Assembly: GCA_038380795.1 (NCBI GenBank)
Contig: CM076261.1
Span: 8,934,556 to 8,998,555 of the forward strand
Source: Pyrocephalus nanus
Lineage: Eukaryota; Chordata; Aves; Passeriformes; Tyrannidae
DNA length: 64,000 bases
Direction: 5' to 3'
A program made the position numbers and the translations under genes. Positions 10,801 through 25,184 of the stretch are shown in pieces. The notes below the pieces were generated by a model. That model had not been told where the DNA came from, searched no databases, and worked only from the letters and a program-made list of their open reading frames with translations. Each line of letters begins with the position of its first letter. Within the stretch, counting starts at the first letter, position 1.

Positions 10801-13800
10801 AGAACAATGCTAAATACTTGCTACTGCCAGTTAAACCTATTATTATAACCTTTCCTAGATGTAAAATATCCATAGTTCTACATACACAGTACAGCTGTGC
10901 TGAGGGATTTGGCCTCTTGAGTGCTGAAAAATAACGGGACAAAGCTATGAACAAGGGATAGAGGAAGGTAATTATTTGTAAGAAGTATTCTAAGAATAAA
11001 ATTTGATAATGGTGTGCCTTGTACACTGTATTTTGTGCAATGTCAAGGCATTGATCCACCAAGTAAAGTAACTGCATATCAGCTCCTATTCACTAAATCT
11101 TACATGAACATCTTAAGTAGACTCAAAAAAGATAATGCTTAAATCATACTGCCAGGAATTATTTTAATGGTTAAAACAGTGCTATTGAAAGTGCTGCTAT
11201 CCTTCCACTGCACAGTAGGCATATTTATTAGTGCATCTATATTTAGCTTAATAGAAAATGCATTAATATTTCCCCCCCCCAAAGAGTATCTTGTATTTCA
11301 AAATCATCTTCTATCCAGAGGATCTGAGCTTACTAAAGTCTTAAAAGTGGGCAGACATCATCACTGCAAAAATACAAAACCATTTGGTTTACCCACTGTA
11401 TTTCCATCAGCAAGACAAAAATAGAGAGCAATTAACTAATGCCATGATCTGTTCTGTACCTACCCAGGCTCAAACCTGAAAATGTGTATCCACAAACAAC
11501 AGCTCAAGACTTCATGCTATTATTTTTGGTTATGTTTAAATCTTTGTGCTTAAGCAGCCACATTGAAAGCCAGACCATAGAAGTACAAGTTTTAGATTCA
11601 GAATTTCCAGAAAAATTTTGCAATATTTGAACAGTTTTGTCCATGTTTTCCTGAATGTGTCCCCTATTCCCATGTATTGTCAAAGTCACAATCCACAACT
11701 GTGACTAATAGAAAAACTTTCTAATACTTTTTAAAAAAAGCAGTAATTCCTTAATTTCAAGCAACTCTTTGTACTATAATGTATTCCTTTGCATTTCAAA
11801 TTGTATTATTTGTCAGATGACAGACCCATGAGAATTTGCAATAGTTTATCACAAAATATGTCATTACCTGAAAATTTTACATGACTTTTAAAAGCACAGT
11901 AAGATACATTGTTCCAGGCTATGTATCTGCACAAAAAAAATGCACGTTCATTTATACTCTTTTATACACTTATTTATTTCCTTACATTTCTCTTTCCGCT
12001 TCTCTCTCTTTTAAAATTCTACAGCACTCTAGGAAGGAAAAAAAGTCAGTCTAGAGATAGACACTTACTTTGCAGGAGTGCCAACCAGACTTGGGTAAAC
12101 ACAGTGAAAAATTCTATGTGTAATTAAAAAAAAATTATTTAGAAATGAAAACATAAAAAGTGCTGCACAGCATAATAAATGTCTCCTTACTTTAGCTTCT
12201 TGCAGGATTTCCTGTTTTTCCTAGAAGTTTTCATGCCCAGAATACTACTAAAACTCAGCTATATCCTCTGCATCAATAGACAATGCCATCGTTCAAGTTA
12301 GTCATAATCTCTGACTTGCAAGTTTACACAGGCAATTTACCCATTTTGTTAACAAAATATTTTGTCAGACAAGACTCAGAACTTAACCGCTCATTTTTTT
12401 TTTTCCAGATGATACTCATAAGCTTTCCAAGCAAATAACAGCTACTTAATGTCTGCTTCATAATTTGACAGGTGGCTGTACCAAGCTAAACACAGGAAAT
12501 AAACATCATCTCAGATACTAGTGTGTATGAACACTGAGGAATTTTAAGCCAGAACTACTCTTTTACAAGAGGGTTTAAGGCTGTTAATACAGAATTGCAT
12601 TTACTTCCCTTGAGGAGACAGGTCTCCATGTTTGTCACTGAAAGACAATATTTATTTTGAATTCAAATTAAGTCAGTCATTTTTGTCTGTTAGAAGCAGT
12701 GCTTGCAACTTAGTTTCTTCGCTCCTGACACAGTCATAAAGAGCAGGTAACTATCCAGTACTAAATTACTTCAACAACAGAGAGTCCAAGCAACTCCCAA
12801 GTAATGGGAGGTGACAGCAGGTCATGTGCTACAATGCTGAACTACATTTTCAAAAAATCTTTACTTACTAGGAGGTGAATAATTTTCTCCCTTGAATACC
12901 TACCCACATGTGTTCATAAGCAGGAAACAAATGTGATGCAGGGCAGAGTGAGAGAGGAAGGCTAGAAGACTACGTAAATAGGACTAATACAGCTATGGCA
13001 AAGCCAAACCCTACACCATGATGTTTTCACAAGGGAGTAAGTGTGCATAAGTGTACTGAACTCCCAGTGGAAGCTGAGGTATGAATTTCTACCTTTGGCA
13101 AAACTATTGCCAGAAGCTCTAGAGGCCGCTTCAGCTCAGACAGAAGTGCTGCAAGGAGATTAACACCTTTTCAAAGAGTTTGCACCAGTATCTCTAGCAC
13201 AACATAACCAGCTTATGACCCAGTTGAAGAGCCCCTGCCCAAAATACATTACCATTTCAACTTCCACTTTGCATTTCAAAAATGTTAAGCCCTCCTGTCA
13301 ACACAGAGCTGAAGTAAGATATGCAAGGGCATAGCTTCATTCCCTCTCTTTACCAGAAGTGCTAAAGGGAAGTAGAAAGACAAGATGGAAAAGCAAATTA
13401 CTTGCAGAAATAATTTTGTTCTAAAAGTTTCCTAATGTTTGAAGAATATACTGTGATACCCATATGCCACATAGCCATACTTCTCTCTGAAAAAAATAAT
13501 ATCACTTTCAAAACACATGTTCCAGTGGGCAAATGGAAGAGGACCAGAGAGCTTTCTATAAACATTAGTAGTATCCGTTCACTGAAATCAGGTGGTTTTC
13601 TAAGGAAATTAAAATATCAGCTTCCCAAGAGTCTATGTTGTAAAACTCTGCAGAGAAACAGGTTACAGGAAGTAAAAGAAGAGCAGACCAATAAATTTGA
13701 CTTGAATGCTTGGCAAATTGGTAAAAACTATAACACAGATGAGAATTAGTCAGATAAGAACCATATGCTGAGGTGTTTTACCAAAGAAAATGACCATGCC

Positions 13801-14130
13801 CATCAGATCTTTGAAATCTTAATGGAAATGAGAGAAAATGTTAGGAGGATACTTTAGATGATGCAGCAAACTTAGTTTTCAATAAACTTCTGGCAAGTAT
13901 TTCAGAAGAACAAACTTCTGTCAAAGTCTTTACAGGAAATAAACTGTCACGGGAATGGAGGATATGTCATCTTGGGACATACCAGTTTTGGCTGACAGTA
14001 ACTTCTGATTTATCTTCTAGTCCAGTTGCAACAGGTTCAGAACAAAAATACTCTTTTTCCCCGTAATGATGACAGAATTAATCTTTTTTGTTACATTCTG
14101 CCTAGTACTTATGTGTGTAATCAAATGGAT
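4878..14130. other. Intron 2 segment without recognisable gene or large repeat
   Basis: The sequence is AT-rich with scattered short homopolymers: T near 9522, A15 at 9857-9871 and C9 at 11272-11280. A (cataC)-like pentamer patch is listed separately. Open frames at 8042-8538, 9685-9948 and 13435-13749 have no family resemblance that I recognise. The 9685-9948 segment is discussed as a finding. Confidence 0.55.
8790..8818 (+). repeat. Imperfect ATACC/CATAC short tandem repeat
   Basis: The sequence ataccatactcataccataccatatcatatc shows an irregular 5- to 6-base periodicity and reads as a degenerate microsatellite. Confidence 0.75.
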
Positions 14131-14135
14131 GTAGA

Positions 14136-14708
14136 TGTTCAGTTTTGGCTGGGATAGTCAGTTTTCTTCACAGTAGCTGGCACAGGTTTTGGATTTGTGC
14201 TGAAAACAGTGCTGATAACACAGGAATGTTTTCATTATCCCTGAGCAGTGCTTACACAGAGTCAAGGCCTTTTCTACTTCTCACCCCACTCCACCAGTGA
14301 GGAGACTGGGAGTTCACAAGGAGCTGGGAGGTGACACAGCTGTGACAGCTGACCCCAACTGACCAAAGGGACATTCCATACCATATGGTGTCGTGCTCAG
14401 CATATGGAGCTGAGGGAAAAGGAAGACAGGATGTTCGGAGTTATGGTGTTTCTTCCCACGTCACAGTTACATGTGATGGAGCCCTGCTTTCCTGAAGGTG
14501 ACTGAACACCTGCCAGGCCATGGGAAGTGGTGAATGAATACCTTGTTTTGCTTTGCTTGTGCATGCAGCTTTTTGTTTTACCTTTGAAACTGTTTTTTTT
14601 CTCACCCACAAGTTTTCTCACTTTTATACTTCTTCCTCCCTGCCACTATGGGGAAGAGAGTGAGTGGCTTTGTTAGGATTAGCTGACTACCAGGGTTAAA
14701 ACACAACA
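14136..14708 (+). mobile_element. Solo LTR of an avian endogenous retrovirus
   Basis: This 573-bp element starts TG (tgttcagttttggctgggat) and ends CA (gggttaaaacacaaca). It is flanked by gtaga on the left and gtagt on the right, a 5-bp target duplication with one mismatch. Internal blocks such as agctgggaggtgacacagc and attccataccatatggtgtc are characteristic of a widespread avian LTR family. The 5-bp duplication suggests an ERVL-like class, but I cannot name the family. No internal retroviral genes are next to it, so it is a recombination remnant. It is antisense to PIEZO2, the orientation usually tolerated in introns. Confidence 0.9.
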
Positions 14709-17658
14709 GTAGTCTACAAAGATACATAAAATCTGGACAAAAAGGAACTCATCTATGCTTACAGAAACACTAGATTTCTTCAGGACAAGAAATCACAGCA
14801 TTGTTCAATATTTCATAAAAGGCTTACACTAAGAGAGAGCAGTGCTCTGTGAAATGCTGATCTTCTAAGGACATCACTAATGCTTTCTTTCAAATGGTAT
14901 GCAAAAGCCATTCACTGGAACATCCTGAAAACCAGGCAGAGAACATCAACTACACCTGTATTTTCACTATTATATCAACTCCATGTGTACACACACAACA
15001 GTTCTCCCCTCGTAATCTTTCTGTATGTAAAAACATAGCTTTATTATTGCCTATCATGTTCTACATAAATAAGACAAAGGAATTTTGCACAAATAATCCA
15101 TTATTTTCAACTCCATAATGTTACTATGAAGTTTCCCTGATAAGCTCACAGGTCAAAACCATAGATGAACCATCACATTTCTGTATGAAAATACCTTTAC
15201 ATTACAAAAAATTACATTTTTTGGACAATAACTGCAGAGAGAATCAAACTGTTGATTTTTCACTCAACTACTGTTTCACATAATGGAAAAAGGCAGGCAA
15301 CATTATAGTAAGCCAAGTCTATGCTAGCAAGCTGTCTTTCAGATAAGTGTACAGTTGGGTAATAAATTAACAGTGATGCTCTTCCTTCCTGGGATGGTTG
15401 CTACTGTGGGTCAGTCATTTGGTGGTAACAGTTCACGTATTTAAAGGCTAAAAGATAAAATCCGTACCAGGTAATGACACACTGAAATCTTAAAACTGCT
15501 TCCTTGAAAAATATGAATAGTTGATACTATGAACACAGATAAGGAAAGATAAAGAGTTGTGCATTAAAACACAAATCTTGGAGGAAGAAATTTACTGACT
15601 TTTTAAATTATCTGAATTCAACAAGCCCAGGACTAGAAGGGAGAACATTTCCCTTTGAATTTTCAGAATTATTTTTAAGCAGGTGGAAAAAAATCAATTT
15701 CTGAGGACACGAAAGCTCATGAGAAGGAAACTAAAAAGACTGACATGTCACCAGGAAAAAAAACCAACAAACCAAGAGTGGAACTGACTAGTAATGTGGA
15801 GTATCCATTATCCTATACTCCACTGTAAAAATACTAGAAACTGTGAACATAAAAGAAGCTAAGAATGTCTGTATCTACACTTGTACAAACCAAGAGTCCA
15901 TTTTCACGAGTAATCAGTAGCAGCTGTAAACAGTTGTCTAGGGAAGCAAACAAGAAGATTAATACTCCCTCCAAGTCTCTAATCTTTTTCAGATTGCTGG
16001 AACCAGATCTATTTGGTAAATTTCTCCTTTGTGAAATTTCCCAGCACTATTCTCAGCCATGAGAATTTTCAGCATACATATGTGTATTGCCACAGGTCAA
16101 TGGCTCACTGTATCAACAACATCCTTTTGATTGGTCCCAGTTCTCACATTATGGGAAAAAGAGTAACTGGTCACTATCCATCCTTTCCTCATCACTCATC
16201 ATTTTGTAGCTCTCAATCATACTGTCTTCCACTTGCATCTTTTCCCAGCTAGAGCTCCATCACACTTCTATGTTTCTCAGATGCTGTTGCATGTACTTCA
16301 GTTATCCCTGTCAACCATCTGTGAACTCTTTTCCAATCCTACTACATTCCCTTTAGGGTAGTGTGCCACTACCACTACAAAATACAGACACATTATGGCT
16401 TTATACAGCAGTACAATGTTCCACTTCATTCTCCATTTTATTCCTTTATGTTCACATCTATTTTCTCAACATGTGCTGAGGCTCTGAACTAATGGTTCCA
16501 CAGATGCCTGTATCACAACCCTTCAATTGCATTCCTAAGAGCCAATGTCAGCTCAGTGACCAGTTTTATGTGTGATTATTTTTTCTTTTAAACTTTACCT
16601 TGATACACACTTGTCCCACAAGAACACAAGGGGGTTAAAAGGTAATCAGTGCATTTACTGACTACGGTGGATCATCTTTTTTTTTTTTTTTTTTCCTCAG
16701 AGATGCAGCAGAATATATACAGGTTACCAGATGCATACCATTTTAAGCATGTGATATTTACTTGGAAATTCCAACAATATTCACTAGAGGAAATACCCTT
16801 CAAATTCATTTGGCACATTAGACACTTTCAAAGACTGTAAGCTTTATCTAGTTGCTTCTGAATAAATAAACTGTGTCAAAACACAATTTATCCGTTCTAG
16901 TGCCTGGAACCTATAGTAAGTAAGACCATAGGCTCAACAATGAATCAAGTTTGTCACAGACCAGCTGATTTCATCCACACGCTAAAAACTACCCGAAGGA
17001 AAGTACACACAGTCTTTTAAGATAAATACTGGAGTTCTTCTCTATAGCCCTGTGGGATTTTATCAGGGTTTTTCAAAATAGTTATATTTCTTCACTAAGA
17101 ATAACCAATTACCAAGCATTCATTACAAGACATTGGCTAAGTAATGCTCCTGTCCAACTAGATCTTATATATCTGGCATTTTGTCCTCTGGGGTAGACAT
17201 ACAAGGATCAGCAGTTTCATTCTTTCACGTACAGCAAAAATTATGGGAATCCAGCAGCCAAAAGTAGTAAAACTGCTTCAGCACTGAAGCTGAACTTGGC
17301 ATGTATGCTCCGCACACATGTAGTTCGATTGTCCAAGAAGTGTCTCAGGATCCAAGAGGCCTCTGCAGTGGTATATGAGACATCGCTGCAATTCAGCTGG
17401 GATTTCTCACACATCTGCCTTTCTGGTAGAAGGATTTGGAATCATTCCCTGTACAACAGTAGGGCTGGTGGGACAACAACCTCAGACAACTCTCACAAGA
17501 GGCACTAGGGAGTGGAATGGAGGATTGCACTATCTACACTTCTTTTTGTAGATGCTTTTTAGAAAGAATTGATGCTGGAGCAACTTTAAATACTTTTACC
17601 TGTGGTAGGAAATCTAGGTGTGCAACTAGTTAGAGGGTTACTGATGTTGCCTTTGCAG

Positions 17659-17711
17659 ACAAAACAGCAACAGCAAACCTAACAAACAAACAAAACTCCC
17701 AAACAAACAAA
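17659..17711 (+). repeat. A/C-rich (CAAA)-type low-complexity tract
   Basis: Irregular repeats of caaa, aacaaa and cccaaacaaa. It resembles the tracts at 30999, 32131 and 36237, all with A and C on the plus strand. Confidence 0.85.
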
Positions 17712-19984
17712 GGGAATATTGAAAGGCATAAAGTGTGGAGGTTTCAGAGGGTATGAAGGATGAAGCTATTCCTGTGCTCTTTACAGCTAGTAAAACTAGT
17801 TTCAGTTCTTTGTCATGGAGTGTGAGTTACAAGTCTTGCTTTGGAGATAAGACCAGAAAATGTATCTCTTCCATACCCCAAGATTATGCAGGAAGAGAAG
17901 CTAAGTATACCTTTTAAGAAAAATTAAGTGGTTTTAATCACCCAGAAGGTTACATACACAAGAGTCAGAGATACTATGACACTGTAAAATATCAGTTCAA
18001 AGCTGCCAAATGCCCAAAAGGTCCCGGTAATCCCGCATTTTGTTCCCTTTGTTGAATGTTGAAGGGCACTAGAGGTTTCAGTCTTCAAAAGTCTCCGGTA
18101 GCCTAAGCTTAGGTGCACAGAATACATATCTCTCCTATCTCTGCAATTCCAAGAAAAAACAATCAAAGAATTATTTTTTATCTGTCATACATGGAGATTA
18201 AAATGTGGAAGACAAGAAGAAAACTCTTATTTGGCTATGTGCCTTCTGAATGTCCTCCAAGTCACTCAGATCACTGAAGCATTGTAGTGCCTAATCTGCA
18301 GTTAGCATAATCTCATCATCACTACCATTGTTATAAATATACTGAATGAAAAAATTTTTTGCTGAATGATATTAATACATTTTTTATGATAAGGAGAGAA
18401 TGACCTTTCCAATATGAAAAAAATTAAAATATACAACACATTCATTTGTATATATATTGGCTTTACTTTTGGACAACCTCAAAAATATTGCTATGAAATA
18501 AGAAACAAAGCTTTCTTTTGAAAATTTTACGGAGACAAGAATGGACATATTCAATTTAGCAGTATGTATGTATATACATAGTTGATGTGTCCATACAAAA
18601 GAACACCACATATACTGGTCACATAAATAGATTTAAAGTGGACAATCTTTTCTTAGCTCACAGTACAGCTAATAGTCTTCCTTGCACGCTGAGAGACAAC
18701 AGCAAATAAAATCCATTTTGTCACTAAATTCAGCCTTATAATCAAACAATTGTTCTTCAACAGTTCCAGCATGGCATATTTTGTACACTGGGAAAGATTT
18801 TGCATAATATTCTACACAGTACTTTGCTAACTTGTCTGTTGAGACTAAAGTAGAACTATATATTTTACAAAGAAGCAATTCAGATTCCAACATCGTGTGT
18901 TATTTAGTGTATAAGAGTAAAGCATCAGGAAAAAATCATACTTCTGTGAATTCTGTGGGATTATTAGAATTCAAAAAGTGTTTAACTACTAATGAAGGAA
19001 AACTGTGTATTTGATGTTATACTCCAGCATCCTAACTAAAACACTAGAGTATAGTGTAAACAAACAAGAAACTCCAATCTTACAGATATATCCTCCTGGT
19101 ATAAAACATATCTGTATTCAGTTCAGGGTCAGTAGCCTAAGCTATTTTCCAGTCAGACAAATTCAGACCTTTTCTTAGTCTACAACATACTAAAAATATT
19201 TAATATGAAGCGATGTTCACAAAGCTCGCAAAATTGGAAGTCTGATTCTAATTTTGATTGCCAATGTTTAATAATTCAGGCTGAAATTCAAGTTGCTAAA
19301 GGAACTTTTACAACATTTGGCAGGGAGGAAGAAATGCCACTGTTCGGCTCAAAAAATCAAAAATACAACTATTTAGTTTGAACTTACCAAAGCTTAGGTA
19401 TTTTCTTTATATTTTTTCCACATGGCAAAGAATTTCCATATTGGCAAATAGCAACATTTTCTCACAAAAAAAAAAAAAAAAAAGGAGCCTGATTTTGTTG
19501 CAGCACATACTCTCCTGAATAAATAACAGTTCACTAGGAATTTTTCACAGAAAGTTACAAAATCACAGAAAGAGAAAGGATGTTGGGGAAAAAACCAGCA
19601 ACAACACACAGCATTAACGAGCAACCTCTGAAGTGTTAGTGAGACTTTAAAGAAGCACTAAATTGGCTGATTTCATGCAAATGTAGGGTTTGTGTAATAG
19701 ATGACAGCAAGTGCTGCTACAAAGGTTTCAGGGCCATTTGCTGGGGATAAACCCTGGAGCGCATTCAGGGCTCTTTGCCACATGTAAGTGATGCAACCTT
19801 GCAAACACGTGCTAAAATAACCATGTTTGTGTTTATACACCACCACGGCAACATTTGATCTCTCTATATAATGGATAGTTCTCTCTCTGTAACGTATGTC
19901 TCAGCACACTCGTGAGTGCAGTTACATTAGCATGACTTCAGGTTCATGTTGTCCCACACCTAAAAGCTAGGGTATTAAAACCTA

Positions 19985-20290
19985 AAAAATACTCCACCTT
20001 GGCCCCATTGCAGTAACACTGCACCAGGCACTCCGGCAGGGAGACACACGATCCCTGCCAGCTGTCCAGCACTGGAGAGGATGGACCAGATCAGCCTGGG
20101 CTGCCTCGGCATCCCTCGAGGGGCACGCATGCCCTCCCCTGGAAGCTAGGCTGTGCTCCACTGTCAACATAAGCTGAGTTTCCAGCAGTGCAATACGGAT
20201 ATTTCACTCCCTGACCCTCTGCTGACGCCCAACACAAATATGGGGAGCGAGACAGCCTGCCATGACAGTAGTTGAACAGCTCTCTCGGTT
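19985..20290. other. Local GC- and CpG-enriched patch in the AT-rich intron
   Basis: About nine CpG dinucleotides occur in roughly 300 bp (ccgg, acacgat, ctcggc, cctcgagggg, gcacgcat, atacgg, tgacgcc, agcgag, ctcggt), in contrast to the CpG-poor surroundings. It could be a regulatory element, an alternative first-exon region or a foreign insertion. I recognise no protein or transposon in it. Confidence 0.55.
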
Positions 20291-22254
20291 TCTGCTCTCC
20301 TCAGACAGAGGGAGAAGCAGTATTCTCCTTTATTATTATACCACGTTTCCTTGTGTATGTCAACTGTTCCTTAGTTACAGAGGACTGTACTCTTTCCAGA
20401 CAAGCAAAATGAATCTTCAGAAAAGGAGCAAATTTTATTTATTTTTTTAAAGCATTTTAAAAAACTCCCAGAAGGAATTAGCATTTTTATTTACAGCCTT
20501 GTCTGCTCAAATGTGTACATATTTCTATGTAGCCAACTCATGGTAGCATATCCTAGCCATCTTGTAATTAAATTATTGTGAACATATCAGCAAGACATGA
20601 TCCCACATATTTAAGTCATTACAGCAAACTTTGGCTTGGATCAAAGTACATTAGTTATTTTAATTACAGCTGAGTCAATCTCCATTAGGTATGATTAACA
20701 TTTGGCCTAACTTTTCTCTGTCTTGAAGCTAAAGGAGCCTCCTTTAAAGTTTAATCTTGAACTCATGTTTTTGAGGTTTACACAATTACTACAACTCTGG
20801 TTTAACCTTCACACTACTATTTTCTTTTGTTTAGTTAAATAAAAAGAAATCTAGCACAAGACAGGTATCAGTTTGACTGATGTTTGTTTCCTAGACTGAT
20901 TTAATGACTAATCAGTAACATATAGAGCATAACAGATTAAGGAATATGGTAAAAAGCTCCCATTTGCAGTATTCTGGACCTTTTCAGACATGCAAAGATC
21001 TTTACAGATACTTTTCCAAGGAATATTGACAATAATTACAGATTTGTTGCAAGATGTTACAGCAGTGATACACCTCAACCAGCAGTACTCCATGCGATCT
21101 TTAAGAAAGCGTAGGTGGCTAGGAGAATTGCACTGACAGTACCAATCTCTTACTGCCACTTCAATTATCCATAATAATTATTTTTGAGCATTTCAGTGAT
21201 CACAGTTTCATACCATAGTGCTGACAAGCAATTTTTAGCTTTTTACCACTGCTGCTGATATCAAGACAATGATGTCAGATCATATGAAAAAAGAGAGCAC
21301 GTTATTTTGGGGACAAACAAGCTGATAGGATTCCCAACAAGAGAATGACTAACCAACCCCTGAAAGAGCTCTTGGGCAAGGCTTCCCACCTACTGACAGT
21401 GCTCAGGCACCTTCTCTGGGACATCAGAGCACCCAACTCCCTGTTCATGTTGAATGGCAACTCAGCCTCACCTTCTTGCCTTGCTTAAGTGGATTCGGAT
21501 TCCATTGTCCAGTGTACCACCATCAGAGGCTGCTGGCAGAGCCTGCCCAGACCTAGGGGTCTGTTCACCTCCAATAGGCACTGCACAATGGTCAGAGGAA
21601 CCACACAGCCCTCCATCAGAGCTCTCCTCCCTTTCCCATGCTGTAATCACTAACCTACCAGCTTTCACTCTTTGAACCTATCGGCTTTTGTCCTTGGGGA
21701 GCACAGAATAAGGGACATGAATCTGCATCTTTCTTTGGTTATGGCACTGATGCCTGACAACTCAGCCTTGCCAAGTCAAACTGGGGATAGCTCACATATT
21801 ATGAATTTGAGAAACTTCAGATTAGCTGGAAGCTGATCGTAGATTTTGAGGAGCCAGTGTTTTTATTTGGACATCTAAAATGGTGCTTAGGCAGTACTAA
21901 GCACCTAATTGCTCTTGGAATTCTACCTTCTCACCCCAAACTCCTTCAGAAAGTTATTGACCCAAGAGTGATCTTTCCCATAGTTCATTTCCCAGCTACA
22001 TTTATTTATGGGTAGAGCTCTGATGCACAAACTCTTCTTTGAATCCATGAGTCCTGAGGTAGCTTAGAAATTTCTAGAGTTGACATCTGGACAAAGGAAA
22101 AGGAGTAAGAAGGAAGTTATTCCATATTTTGAAAAATATTCAGTAATCTTCATCTACAACCTGTCTCTCAATCACTCCCAGTCCACTAAGTATTTCCTAA
22201 AGTCTTGCTAAGGCCAATAAGGGAACAGGCAGCTACATGATCAGCATAATCATT

Positions 22255-22320
22255 CATCCCAGGGGGCTGGAACTAGATGATCTTTACAGTCCCTTTCAAC
22301 TCCAGTCATTCTATGATTCA
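22255..22320 (+). mobile_element. CR1 LINE 3' tail fragment
   Basis: The sequence gggggctggaactagatgat, then ctttacagtccctttcaact, then cattctatgattc is the typical end of CR1 elements. That end reads ggactagatgatctttaagg, tcccttccaac and attctatgatt. Only about 65 bp of the 3' end remains. Confidence 0.85.
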
Positions 22321-25184
22321 AAAGAACCTCAAATTTAATAATGACTAACAATCCACAAAGCCAAATTCTCACTTCTGAAAATGATCAGCAGCTTTCAGAG
22401 ACATTTATTGAGGCATCACCACTCCTCTTTCTAATGCGTTTAGGAAAATATATGTCTAGGTCTTCACCAGCATCTACAATAAATACACACAAGACTACAG
22501 TAATCAGAAAAGGTCCCAAATGATTAGTCTCTGAAGCATTTAGATTCTGCATTATTGAAAGTTTAAAAAAACATAATTCTTCAGTACATCCTTACTACAC
22601 TGTCTGATCTCAAACAGCTTAGTAGCTGATGTGTTACCATAACTGCAGGGCTTTCTGCACTCAGATGGGATCCCAAGTCTCAAAGTCTATAAAGGCACAG
22701 AAGAGTCTTAGGAAAGACTCTGTGTCTACTGCAAATGTACCAGCAGGAATGTTAAGAAGTATATTAAGTAATCTGACATGGTGCTATTAAAAATTAGTGA
22801 TGTTTAAAGTTTAAAGAGGGTTGTATAAAAGAAGGCTTTGAAAAGATTCGAGGGATGCAGCCATTCACTCCAGAAGTGTATTTCGGGTTCAAGGATTGCA
22901 AAGACAAGCAGGAAAGACTTCCATGCACATTTATGTGTGCTTACCTCCTCCATCCACCAAATTCCAGCAGAATTAATGTAGGAGGAAAAAAGGAAAAACC
23001 AAACAGTAGTTAAGGACTCTAAGTCATTTTATGATATGTGAATTAAGTACTAGAAACAAGTTCTGAATAGAAACGCAGTATTTAAAGAAAAAAAAAAAAG
23101 AAAGGTAAAAACAGATCTGTGTCATGCAGAAGAAATGGAATGGTAAATTAAAAGGACTCTGCTTTTACCTGGAAATTACAGGCTTATTGAACGGAGAAGG
23201 AAAACATTCTGGAATTTGAAATATACTTAAAAGGTCTAAAAACCAGAACAGGTGTTGTCTGCCATCCAAAATTATTTTGAAGAGATGACAGACAATTAAG
23301 GGAAACTCTGAGTCATCATTCGGTGTTGCTTACTTAACAATACAAAAAGACTGAGACATAACATTACGTTATTTTCTATTGCTTTCTGAAAGAGAAAACC
23401 TCCATGCTCTGTAAAATTTGAATACTGGAAGTGAAACACACGGCACTAGATTAGGAAATCAGCCAGCCAAACTACAATGAAAGACCTGAATATATTAAGA
23501 TTAACAGGCACAGCTCTTAAAAAACAGAACTATAAAGCTAAACGTGAAGGGTGAATGCTTGAGCTGGTGTGAATCAACATTGCTCCGCTGAAATAAACTC
23601 TATTACGCTCCTCAAAGAGGACTCTTATGTTTTACATAAACAAGTATTAGGCAAATATACCTAATTTTCTGCTGAAATTCTTCATGCCAGACAGACTGCA
23701 TTTCTCACCTCCGATTCAAGAGTATAAATGAAATGTTCAACTGTACAACTTTCTGTTGGTAATATAAAGGCAACATTTGGCAGTAGGAAGCCTTCTGCAA
23801 ATATCCAACGTGGGCTTAAAAATATTGTTGCTTTTCCACTGACAAAACTAATTTATCTTTAGCTACCAAACGGACTCAGGAAAGATGGATGAATTCTGTA
23901 ATCGAGATGGAATGCCCTATTTTATGTCTGTTTCATTACCATTCTGTATGCTCCTTTTCTCAGACTTCAATTGTATTTTTAGAAGGGGAAAACTTTCACC
24001 AACACCCCTTTTTGTGAAAGTTTTTCAAGAGTTTGTTTGGTTTTGTTTGCAGGAAAGCATTTCAGTCAGCCTGTCTTTAAATGAAGGTCCAGGACATTCA
24101 GATAAGGGAGAAACTACGAAAAACCAAACACCAGATTGGTAACTTCAACAATCTCCTTCCTTTCAGACTCCTAACAGCCTTGCATTGAGCCCTAAAGAAG
24201 GTTCATATTGTCACTGCTTAGAAGAATACCAACACACCTGCCCCCACTATGAATAGCTTGGAAACCAGGGTCAGGTTTTGAACTGCACAGGTCCCTTTGC
24301 AAAATAACTAACATCTCCAGGAGCACAAATGACCTAGCTTCTACCACCAATGCTACTAATCTAGAAAATTTATCATTATCTTATTTTCCTGTCAGGCAGT
24401 AACTACTTATGCTACTAAAAAAAAATTGTACAAAGTCCTGCAAACACAAGCAGCAGGGAAAAGCTGTGCAGGAAGCAGGACTCTGAATCTCTCCTCCATG
24501 TCATGACCATAACAGACAGAAGAGCACACTAGAACAGGGGAGTGCACTGGAACAATCAAGACCCTCATCAGGGCAGCAGGAGAGAAGAAAGGATAACTCA
24601 GGTGTGTGCTGCTGGTGAGAGCAGGCAATTGCTCCTGATTAACCTCGTTTCCAAGAGCACGGCAATCTGTCCTTTGCAAGTATCTGAATGCAAGGACAAA
24701 AACAAATTGGATGCACATTTTTAAAGTAGTTTTGTTCCCAGATATTTACCAACCCGCTTTTTCATCACCTTTGTTCTTGGCTGTCTGTGTGTGTTTACAA
24801 GCTTCCCTTTCGTATTTCTTGTAATGTTTATCACAGCCAAATAGCTACCAGCTTCTTCCTTACTCATTGATTCCCTTATGAAGCAAAAGAGTTTTAATCA
24901 TTTCCCTAACTGGAGACAAACTTTAACTTCGTATTGCTGAGAGTCACCTAGGTACAGCACACACATCTGAGCAGGTCACTGACTTCAAATGCGTTGTGTA
25001 ACCTTCTGCTTCCTACCCCACTCTCTGTCCTTCCTATTTGTAAGGAAGCAGCTTGGATCTTTGAATACAGCTTTGTGTGCGTAGGCTTCCTGCCTAAGGA
25101 AGTAGCATCAGTTTCAGCTGAGGTTTCAAGGCCCTATACTGTGAATAAAAGCACAGCTGAAACTGCATGGTGCTGTTTGGCCTG
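22321..25184. other. Intron 2 segment without recognisable features
   Basis: Unique AT-rich DNA with an A run near 23087-23099. I see no gene or transposon. Confidence 0.55.

Larger units (their letters stand above)
14714..22254. other. Intron 2 segment between the LTR and a CR1 tail
   Basis: Mostly unique AT-rich DNA. It has T18 at 16677-16694, a C/A-rich patch at 17659-17711, A18 at 19466-19483 and a CpG-enriched patch near 20 kb. No gene was recognised. Confidence 0.55.

Noticed and set aside
16677..16700. T18 followed by cctcag, resembling a strong plus-strand splice acceptor
   Set aside because: It is on the strand opposite to PIEZO2, and the sequence after it shows no recognisable coding content. 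A homopolymer next to a chance cag explains it.
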